A stretch of DNA of 64,000 nucleotides. It comes from Lineus longissimus (lineage: Eukaryota; Nemertea; Pilidiophora; Heteronemertea; Lineidae). Under the pieces are notes generated by a model, which saw nothing but the letters and a program-made list of their open reading frames with translations, did not search any database and was not told the DNA's origin. Every line of letters starts with the position of its first letter. Position 1 is the stretch's first letter. Positions 49,984-61,900 of this stretch are shown piece by piece. The position numbers were made by a program, and so were the translations under genes. The stretch lies in the NCBI RefSeq assembly GCF_910592395.1, contig NC_088311.1:18354501-18418500 (forward strand). Reading direction: 5' to 3'.

Positions 49984-52900
49984 GTATGTAAAATTAGGTT
50001 ATCCTTTAGAAACACATTCTTATCGTTTGTTTCTAGCCTCAAATCAGCCAACAGCGACAGAAAACGCCTGTCTTTGGCTGAAATTGGCGGCTCGCTTTCG
50101 TGGGATGTTTGGTCCCATACCATGAACCCACTAATGACTAGTGCATGTCCTGAATTTAGTTGCTTGCTGGACTCGGGACAACGTGTGTCAATAATTTGCA
50201 ATGTCATTATGGGTTTCCGATATTCCCATAATGAATGCATTTGCAAACCGCGCATCAGTAGGTCTCGTAAGGGAGTTTTCCCGAAATTTCGCGATGATGA
50301 CGTGATCCGTTAACAGGACGTAACATCTATTTTAAAATGCGTTTCCAATGTGATTGCATGATGATAACCCGTTGATGTCGTATATCACTGGAAACGCCCG
50401 ATTCCCCTGGTTCTGCAGGGGCAGTTTATTTTTTTAAATAGATCATAAGCGTCGCATTTGCTCCTAGCTCTGTTCACCATCGGGCAATATTGCCAATTGG
50501 GCAGGACAAACACGGAAAACCCCAAATATAATACATTTCTTCCTGAATAATTCTTACAGTGACCATTCTCCCGTGAAAGACAGCTGCTTACGCTACACAA
50601 AAATCAAAAAAAATCGAGGGTCAACCATTGAACTTTTGAGATATGTTGAATTTTGCACAAATCAGCGAAAAACGCACCAACTGGCACTGGACGGCATTTC
50701 AACACGGGCCCGACGCACATCCCAAGTTTAGTGTACACATACGTCGGCGACAACATTAAAATTGGTAGTTTCTTGTTAGCCGCCTATTCAGAAGCGCTCC
50801 ACTCGAACGAAGTTCCAATTAGAACGGTAGTGTGACAACCACAAGACCAAAACTGCTAGCGAACAGCCAGCGCTGAAATCACCGCAAGATATTTAGCTCC
50901 TACTAGAAATAGCCAGAGAGCCCACATGTATAAATTGTTTCTTAACATTTATGAAATAGAGGTTGCACTCAAGCGCACCCAGCACACGCCTACTTAAAGT
51001 TCATTATTGGAACCTCGACATCGTACGTTTACAAATGTATGATTGATGTTTCACGGTATACAAACGAGCTTGCTGTACTAGCGCTGCTAATTGCAATAAT
51101 ACACTGAATAATCGACACCCTCACACTAAGTTTCATCTTTCTAGACTCAATAGTGAGCAAACGTGCCCTATTATTGATGGACGACGGACGGACGGATGGA
51201 CCGACGCCGGGAGTCCAATCGTTGAAGAACTTTTATAGCAATAACAGAACATCTGGTATAGCACATAGTATTTGTCCAACTGCGCGGGGTATAGCTGTTG
51301 CATATCCATATAATAAGTCTATGGTATTCTCAAATTCTCTTTCTCGGAAGTGTACTATAAGCCCATAGCGTCACTCGAAAAACATTATAGATTTTCGACT
51401 TGCCTTTATGTTTTTCTCAGAAAGAAATTGATAAAAACTTAAGCATCATGGTATTAATAAGAATATAACTTGGATAGGTATTTTACTGTAAGTGTTATCG
51501 CTTATTTGAAGTTTGGAACACATTTCGACGACATGGCATCAGGCGTTCGTGTAGGCGTTTCTGGGGATTCGCTATAGTCGCAAGGTAAGTGCATGGTGTT
51601 AACGAGTGATAGAACTTGGTCTCACCCCTTTTTATTTAATTTTTAAGGTTGTCCGACAAAACACTTCGGGTATAACTGCGAATATCGGTGTCACTGTGAT
51701 GGGGATGAAGATTGCAGCCAAGACGGGTCTTGCCCAAATGGATGTGCCAGTGGATGGGATGGGGAGTATTGTCAGCGTGGTAAGTTTTAAAGATAGATCA
51801 ACTATATCGACACCAAGCGGTTTAGTTTCCATAGTGTTGCACTTAGATATCTAGCCCTTACAACACAACAATGATGTGATTTTTTCGTATTGGATAATCA
51901 GGTCATCAAGATTGTATAGTACACTCACCTGGAAAGACAACAGCAATAATCACGAAGATGACCAATTTGTGCGAATTTCCGATTACCTGATTGAAAAATC
52001 GATAATTACGAATTATTTTTTTAGCAAGTCAAATCATCATGGTTTTTTGATCAGGTGGCCAGGAATGAATCATGCTTCCTGGTATTTTTTGATAAGGTGA
52101 CCAGTTGAAGTTGTTTTTTCTCATTACAAAAGAAGTAGGATACCTTGACTTTTGAAACCTTTAGTGTCAACAGATAAGATAAGCATCTAAATATTTGAAT
52201 ACTTCACAAGGCAATAAATACAAGACAGAATTCTTCTGGCTGTCGTTCATCCATGTTTGGCACGCCTCGGCTTGAAAAAAATTGTTCATGATTATCGCTT
52301 GATGAATATAAAAATAGTCATGCCTATATGCTCATGCCTATATATGTATAGTGGGTGGGTGAAACCTAGGAGATATTTTATAAAAAGATAAGGTCATCAT
52401 ATCGTTTCTAAGTCTGGCATTATCTGATTCAAAATTCTGTAGGTTTGTAGATTTGCTCCACATGTTTTTTGAATATTCAGACACGTTCTTGCATGTCTTA
52501 GATCGGTGAAACTAAAGTATGTGCATGGCGTGTGGCGAGCTGTAATTGGCCACAAGGCACTGTGCAACCTCCTTGCGCCTGACCGGAACTATTTATGTCG
52601 ACGTCGTCCCGTCCGAGCTTGAAATGGTCGCCACAGCAATCTGAATGTGGTGAATGCGTGTGAGTTCTCACCAAATATATGCCTACTCTCGCTACACAAC
52701 CTACGTAATGCATCCATGCCTACACCCATGTGGTACTGCAACTTTGGTCTTTCTGCAGACGTGATAGAATAGATATGGAGACACCGATAGGAAGTCATGT
52801 TTATCCTCAATGTGTTGACATTGCTCAGCTTCCCGGCAACGTGCGTCAGTATAGGCGGAGGCTACGGAGGCATAACCGCTGGAAGTTCAGTATGAGACGA

Positions 52901-55900
52901 AACTAGCATGACGCAATGCGCATTACCACTGAGCTTAACAAATGTATCGTTATTATTGTATCGTCTGTTTTAGGTAATGTTGCTGCAGGAAAGTCTTCAG
53001 ACGCATCACAGGGAACAACCTATGGCACGCATTACGCCTCTTTGGCTCTGGATGGTTATACGAATCAGGCGTTTTCAAGATGCAGTCATACCAACCAACG
53101 CGAACATTGGTGGCAGGTGGATTTAGGGAGGGACTATGTTCTATTTACAGTGACAATATGGACAATGGGTAAGTCATAAATGTGATGAATATCAGAGATA
53201 AGGCCTCAATATCAAGCAAACTGGACTGTAATTCTACTACGACTATCATTATCACTATTATTATTTAAACCATCGTTTAACGCCTGTTGTTAAAATTTCT
53301 ATCAAAACATGCGAACGTTCAAAAAGCTAATTCACAAGATGATTATGAAATTTTGCGATAGCATATGAAAACCTTATATATATCTAAGAAATATCATCAA
53401 ATTATCAGCACCAAATAAATACAGCTTAATTAGCCTTCCCCAGCCAACAATCCTGGGATGACTTGATTTTACTCTACTATAAAAAAGTCCTTCATTATCA
53501 TTATTATCACCTCTGCATCCCAAGCGGCTAGCAGTTTTTAATGAAATTTGACTCAAATATCAGTTAGGGGATAAGAACGAAAATGGCATTGTCCTTTTTA
53601 TCACTGATTACGTAATTCAAATGAAATCATTTGTTTCATGGCTATTTTTTGGGCAAATATTGACAAAAAAATGTTTCCGGACAACTCTGAATCGCTCGAC
53701 GGAGGGCAGCCTGGTAAAACCAAGCGCCTCCCTGCGAAATCTCGTGATATTTGGGTGGTCGATCGCTCCGGTCAACGTAGCTACAATCCAACCTTGCGTC
53801 AGGAATAGGCGGAGGCGAAATGGCTTGGGACGAGGCTGGACGGGGAGCACTGCAACTTTCAGGGATGATAGTTGATATGTTGAAGTTATGCTTGTGGGTT
53901 TTATATTTTCAGTCATGTAACTTATTCACACAATAACGAGTTCCATTGTTTTTTTAACCTCGATAGCTCGTAGAGCTCGCTTTTTGGCTCACCGTAGGGG
54001 AGTCTTTACAATACCGCAGTGTCCGTCGTCCGTCGTCGTCCGTCGTCGTCGTCGTCCGTCGTCGTCGTCGTCGTATCCTGTTTCAAAAACAGTGGCACGT
54101 TTCTTAACCGCTGAGCCTATGAACTTGTAACTTTGTACACAGGACTCCCTTAGTCAGATGACCTGTGACACTAAATTTCGGTCCGATCTGATTCTTAATT
54201 TGGCCATCAGGGGTCCGAATGTAGATATCTCAAAAGTGTGATATCTCGCTTATTAATGACTTGTTTGGAATGAAATTTTTGTGGTAGGTACTCATAGCAA
54301 GGATACATCATATATCATACGGGTTTTTAATTTGACCTACTTTTCAAGGTCACAGAGGTCAAATGGCGTAAATTGGCTGTTTCAGTGTAACTATGGCTCG
54401 TTTTTCAACCTCCACAGCTATGAACTTGAAACTTAGTACATATAACCCCCTATACCAGATAACCTCTGGTGCTGAATTTCGGTCTGATCTGATTCTCAAC
54501 TTGGCCACCAGGGGGCCGAATGTGGATACCTAAAAAGTGTGATAATTCGCTTATCAATAACTTGTTTTCAATAAAACTTTCGTGGTGGGTACTCATAGCA
54601 AGGATACATCATATATCGTACGGGTTTTTAATTTGACCTACTTTTCAAGGTTGCAGAGGTCAAATGGCATAAATTGGCTGTTTCAGTGTAACTATGGCAC
54701 GTTTCTCAACCGCCACAGCTATGAACTTGAAACTTGGTACATATAACCCCCTATATCAGATAACCTCTTGTGCTGAATATCGGTCCGATCTGATTCTCAA
54801 TTTGGCCACCAGGGGGTCGAATGTGGATATCTAAAAAGTGTGATATCTCGCTTATTGATGACTTGTTTTCGATAAAACTTTTGTGGTAGGTACTCTTAGC
54901 AAGGATACATCATATATCATATGGGTTTTTAATTTGACCTACTTGTCGAGGTCACAGAGGTCACAACGCAGACACAGATATGGCCGAAATTGCATGTTTA
55001 GTGTTTTTCGTGTTGTGGCAATCCAAAGGTCGTGAGTTCAAACCCCGGTCAGGGACGGCCAAAAATATTTTTTTATTTTATTATTTTTTATCTTTTCCCT
55101 TTTGTCTTTTCTGACTCGTATCTTACATTTTCTTGATTTTTGGCTCACCGTAGGGGAGTCTTATGTAATACCGCAGTGTCCGTCGTCCGTCGTCGTCGTC
55201 CGTCGTCCGTCGTCGTATCCTATTTAAAAAACAGTGGCACGTTTCTTAACCGCTAGGGCTATGAACTTAAAACTTTGTACACGGCACCCCCTAGGTCAGG
55301 TGACCTCTGACACTGATTTTCGGTTCGATCTGATTCTCATCTTGGCCGCCAGGGGGCCAAATGTCGATATCTAAAAAGTGTGATATCTCGCTTATTAGTG
55401 ACTTGTTTTCGATGAAACTTGTGTTGTAGGTACTCATAGCAAATATACATCTTATATCATACGGGTTTTTAATTTGACCTACTTTTCAAGTTCACAGAGG
55501 TCATATGGCGTAAATTGGCCGTTAGAGTGTAAACTATGGCACGTTTCTTAACCACTAAAGCTATGAACTTGAAACTTGGTACATATAACCCCCTATATCA
55601 CATAGCCTCTGGTGCTGAATTTCAGTTTGATCTGATTCTCAACTTTGCCACCAGGGGGCCAAAAGTGGATATCTAAAAAGTGTGATATCTCGCTTATAAG
55701 TGACTTGTTTTCGATAAAATTTTTATGGTAGGTACTCTTAGGAAGAATACATCACATGTCTTACGGGTTTTCAATTTGACCTACTTTTCAAGGTCACAGA
55801 GGTCATATGGCGTAAATTGGCCGTTGGAGTGTAAACTATGGCACGTTTCTTAACCAGTAAAGCTATGAACTTGAAACTTGGTGCATATAGCCCCCTACAT

Positions 55901-58900
55901 CAGATAACCTTTGATGCTGAATTTTGGCCTGATCTGATTCTTTATTCGGCCACCAGGGGGCCATAATGGAAAAAGGAAGAAGTGCAATATCTTGCTTATT
56001 TGAGTGAATTGTTTTCGATAAAATTTTTATGGCAGGGACTTCTAGCAAGGATACACCACATGTCCTACGATTTTTGGATTTGACCTCCTTTTCTAGGTCA
56101 CAGAGGTCAAATGGCGTAAATTGGCCATTAGAGTGTAACTATGGCACGTTTCTTAACTGCTGAAGCTATGAACTTGAAAGTTGGTACATGTAACCCCCTA
56201 CATCAGATAATCTCTGACACCGAATTTTGGCCTCATCTGATTCTTGATTTGGCCACCAGGGGGTCAAAACTGAAAAAGTAGGACGTGCAATATCTTGCTT
56301 ATTAATGACTTTTTTTCGATGAATTTTTTATTGCAGGGACTCTTAGCAATCACACGATATTGATCTTGTTGATGTCATAGACAATTATTGGTTGGATCAT
56401 AAACTTATATATACTGCCCTGTCTTATTACTTGACATCAATACACATCTAAAAAAAGTCTTCATGCCTGATTGTGTTCACCATATTCACCTCTAAACTAA
56501 GCATGATCCTGCCTACTAAAAGATGTATACGGTGAGCACAATGGCCCCTGGCCGTTTCATTATCAAAGTTATTTTCATGCAATTTTCAGGGAAGGTGGAT
56601 CAGACGATTTGTAATAACTCTTTAATTTGATATTTGCTTTGTTCATGAAATACTTATCAAATGACTAAAAATTGTGTCTTACTGGACTTTGCGCAATATT
56701 TCGCCAAAAAAGTATTCTACGCAACGGTCCCTAGGTGACTTTTCCTATTCATAATACACAGCCTGTCCATCCTAGATCGTGGTTACATGGGGAGTAATCG
56801 TTGTAAAATTTGGCCAAACGCAAAGACAGTCAACCCGGGTACCACTATGTTTACGATGCGAACAAGCCGTGTAAGTCATTATCAGCATTTTTTTTCATTG
56901 AACATTTGCGGGTACAGCGTCACAGGGAGCAGCATTGAACGGTAAACAGGTTCACATCATATTCAGACAATGGCTTGTAACGGCCATACAGGAAGCGATT
57001 CGTATCAAAAACCGACGATCACAACTATTCGCTTGTTGAGAGTATACATTACGCGCATACATTTCATTCAGATATTTGAGCTTCCAAGCTTTGAGAAATA
57101 ACAGGTCATGTGCGAATTTGGCATGTAATTTTGGTAACTTACGTGAGTACATTTTCAACCCCGAAAAGTGTGAAGTGAAGTTATGCTTTTATTTAGTAAA
57201 AATCGGTAGGCATGTCCAACAAGACATGTGTCTCAGCTGCCTGGGTGGGTGCAAGTCATCACTCAAAAGTCGTTCTCTGCAATGCATGCATTTGTGTATA
57301 CAATGTACGTTACCCTCTCTACTTCAAATGAATGAACCTCATAAGGGTTTGATTAATTAATTGTTTGTCGTACCTTCTTCGATCGAGGTCCGAACAAATT
57401 CATGATTTTGATTTTTAAAAACACGTATTCATAATGGAAAACACATCCATACTGGTGACTGACAACACCATCGAACTTGACGCACCGGGGTAAAACATAA
57501 TGGTCGCTCCCCCATTTCGCTCGTTTCGTTTCGTTGCGCAAAGTCCAGTAAGCCTAGTCTGGACTGGTTTTGTTTGGTCCCGTGTGAAGGGCCCTTAGCA
57601 GTGTAGTGCTGTGCCTAAAAAAGAAATCGGTCCAAGCAGACGGGATTTTTTTCATTTAATAATGTTCTGTTGGTGACAATTGTTAACTGAATCCTTTATT
57701 TTGAAATTCTGAGAAAAAGTAGGGCTTGCTGGCTAATTGATTAGACAGAAACCTCACTTCTTGCTGTTACAAAACTGCAATCCAATATTTGATGACGTCA
57801 TCTACATTACAACCAAGCAGGTGTTGCTGATGATTACAGATTTCTCAATTGATTCGATATTGATGTCATTTTGAAATTTTTCAGCTGAAAGTGAGTGCAA
57901 GAAAAATACGATAGGTACAGAATACAAGGGAACACAGAATACAACGTTGATGGGTTTCACCTGTGCGGATTGGCTTGTATTCGAGAAAGCCAGATATAGG
58001 CCGGCTGACTCCTACAATTACTGTCGGAACCCAGACGGTGACGCTCGTGGACCTTGGTGCTATATTACAGCCACAGACCCACCTCCCTATGATAACTGCT
58101 TTATTCCATCCTGTAAAAGTAAGTAACGCCCGCATAAGGGCGTGGTCCTGGAAATCTTATCAGTCGATATTGACATTGTTAGCCAGGGTACTAGTATACA
58201 CTCTTAAAATAAATTTGTAAAAAAAAACTCTTTTACAGTAATCTATTATACCGTACTTATCTGGTAGTTGCTATTGCACCGACTGTCAAATTAGGTTTTA
58301 ATCATCAAAATAGTAATTCTGTTAATACCACTTCAATGGTTATTGTTTACTACATGTACTACATGTATAGGTTTTTTCAGAAGTAAATGTCGCTGTCCTT
58401 TTAGGTTGTTGTGCAAAACTAGTGGGCCGATTTCTTCAAAGTTGTTTTTTTTAAATCTAATTTCGGGATCAAACACAAATTCCAGGTCAGAGAATTGCAA
58501 ATCAAGTTAATTGTTTTTCTTCTTTGGAGCCACCTTTGGCTTTTGGGGGTCTGGACAGGGTCGGATTTTTTCTAATGGATAGGTCTCAATGAAACTTAAT
58601 CTGCACGAAAAAAGTTTACTTGAGCATTTCAGCAAAATTTATCCAGAAATAAGCAGTACGGAGGAGAAAATGTCAAAAGCCATGCACCACGTCAATGTAC
58701 CCGAATAAATACCGAAAAAAAGTTTCGTAACCATGCTTAATGAAATATGAACATCCTCTTGGTTGCCGAAATTGGAGATAAGAAAAACAAACTTTGTAGA
58801 AATCGACCCAGTAGTTTTCGAACAGTGGCACCAAAGGACAGTGACATTTATTTATGAAGCCGACTATACCCATTAAACGGATTCCAATAATACACTAACA

Positions 58901-61900
58901 AATAGCATTGTACCCGTGGCGCAGGCAGGTTCAAATGGGCTATACCTTGAATAGATGAATTGCAATGAAAATCTAATGCAATATCAAAGGTTAGACTAGT
59001 GCAATATCGAAGAGACAAATTAAACCAACCATTTGTCCACAGACTCGGACCTAGCTGTGGCGTGCTGTATGCGTGCACATGAAAGTATATCAATTGGTCT
59101 GATAGAGATGATGAGGCAATATGAATATGCCTCGTTCCTTAGTCAGCAATATGCGCCTTTTTATACGGAGAAGGAGAACCCAGATATGCCTTTACATGTC
59201 GGCCTCCAAATGGCTCGAACCAATTATTCACTATCACTACTATAACTTTAAAATGCGTGCTCCTCCTACATGTAGCATGATCTCGGGCAAGGCACTTAGT
59301 CGACAGGCATGCTAGAAGTTCAGCACCGTGAGCAGCTCCTTGATAAGGCCATGCCAAGTTCAGAGTGCCTCTTCAGATACATCAAGTATCGAAAGCTGTG
59401 GTGAGCACATAAACAGACCATGGTAACCTTCATTTGAAAATCCCTTCATAATCAAGGGCTAGCACTGGCTAACACAGCGCCCATAAACAATAGACCATCA
59501 ATTTGACCCCAGCTCCTTACTGCGGGAAAACCCAAGTCCAGCAACCAAAAGTACCAAAAATGCATTTGTGTTTACATTTGAACTGCACACATGCGTTGGT
59601 TTACAATTTCCTGGCGAAATCTCGAATCTCTGGTTTGGCAGTAATTCTCGAAGATCAGGTGACCTGCAATCGTGGATTGAAAATAACATTAACCTTATTA
59701 CGAGATAATGTTTTCTTTTTTTCCTCTTTAGTGGCACTAAAATGCTGCCGTAGGCACGCGCTGAGAGCGTGCCGAGAAAACAGGAAAATCGATGGAATCC
59801 GTCATGGGTTTGCGGAGCTCGATAGTTGTGATGCAAACGCAGGAGAGTCAGGATGGACTATAGTTGGTTACTTCAACTACTACAATCGTCATGTATTTTA
59901 ACTAATTTCAGAGTTGGTGCAATAGCAACTACCAGATTAGCTTTGACTCACTCTTAAATTTCAAGAGCGTATAGGCCGGTTGTGTCGCTGCAACCAGAGT
60001 CTTTCAAATAAATATGAACGGCTCTGCTGCGACTGAGCCGGTTGAGTCGCAGCAGAGAAGGGCTTTAATTGGCGTGTACAGGCGGCTTATAACGCATCGT
60101 ACTAGACCGGTCGGCAGATTTCATACCAAAATTCCGACGGGATTTTCTTTTGATCGATTTGGCCCCTGACTATCGACACAGTATATACTTTAGCTTCCTT
60201 CTGAGCGGGCACTATGAGTGTTTCATAACCTCGTCGCTTTACTGCTGTCAGATGCCTCCCGCGGTGGACAACTTGCGGCGGCCTCTAATGTTACGCACAC
60301 GAATTCACTCAGTCAAGTAATCATTGGGTATAGAATATTTTACATCATCCTATATCGGCTGGATAAACACAACGCGACGCACTTCAAGGATCAATAACTT
60401 AATTTCTTGCACTGTTGTGAAATTTAGTCGATATATAGATCTGAGAGTTTTGTGCTCGTTCTGAAAATGTGCTGCAGAATGCCTGGTTAGTGTCTGTTTG
60501 ACAGCCAATTAAAGAAAACCTTGAAAGTCAAAAATTGCAATGTCCAAAATAGTCCACGAGACGTTGGATGCAGGTGTCCAAGCTGATGCCTGCCGCCAAT
60601 CAAATGTCATGGAGCACCAATATGAACTATTTTGGATCTGTTTTAGCTCACATGGGTGAGCTTATCTCATCACGTCTTGTCCGTCGTCCGTCGTCTGAAG
60701 GTCCGTCGGTCTTTCCGTCGTCCGTCAACAATAGGTTGAAACTTGGTGTGAGGATGTCTTATGACAACATGACTTGACACAAAAAATCGGCGCCATTTGA
60801 CCTACTTTCTGGGCTCCAGGAGGCCATCTTTGAAAACCTTTTTGTCAATATCTCATTAACGCTGATAGCTAGAACAATGAAATCTTTACGATGAGACTAC
60901 AAGACATGATATATGGGTTTTTGATTTGACCTACTTTTGAAGGTCACAGAGATCGAGCCCTACAATTTCACCGAAGGTAGCACGTTTCGTCATTAATTGT
61001 CCTAGACTCTTCAAATTTGATATCTAGACACATTTTGGGCATCTCCACATATTTTAAAAAACTCCGGTCAATGTGACATACTTTTCAGGGTTAAGTTGGT
61101 CTGGTCATAAAACTCTATGTCAGTTAAATTAAGAAACCTTCACTGTGTGATCCTCAAAGGTGCATCAGTGATCGATATGATCAAGATTGACATAGAGCGT
61201 AGAACATTTTGTCAGAAAGGTCAAACTCTAAAATTCCACTGAAGTTGATAAGTTTCACTACTATTTGTCTGAGATTCTTCAAATTTCATATGGAGACACC
61301 TATTGGGCATCTGTACAAGTTGACCCAAGTTAGGTCAATTGTGACCTAGTTTATCAAGTTCACAGAGGTCAAACTCTAAAAGTGTCATTGACAGTGCCAT
61401 ATTTTGTCATACATGTGTCTAAAAGTCAATTTAACCTTATATGTCATTTCATCTGCAATTAAATGATTCCCAGCTGAGCACAATGTCCCCAGGACATTTC
61501 ATTTATTTCTGGGCAGATAAAGGTGATAGTCTGAAACAATATTTTCATCGGTTGGTGCTCGGTATAAGCATCCTGAGATTCAGGTTATTTTTAGTCTACG
61601 TCATATACATGAACCTGTTTGAAATTTCGACAAGTTGAGTATGTTGAGAACCACTGGTTATGCCAGGATGCGGAATAAGAGGCCGATGGACTAAGCAGAA
61701 TGGTGGGCAAATTCATCACTTAATATAGTGTAATTTGCATGTGACTCTCAATGATTTGAATGTTTTGACTGACACTTCTATGGCAAGCCGTTCGTCCAAT
61801 AATTAAGAAAACCTAGTTTTTTTGAAAAAAAACTGGTTTTCTTCAATAAAACATAGTTTTCTTAAAAAACTTAGTTTCATTGAAAAAAACTAGGTTTTCT

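Noticed and set aside
59503-59901. 132-codon ORF in a gene 3 intron
   Set aside because: Its first half is the dispersed repeat shared with 7409-7950; no acceptor or donor fits the phase-1 exon chain.
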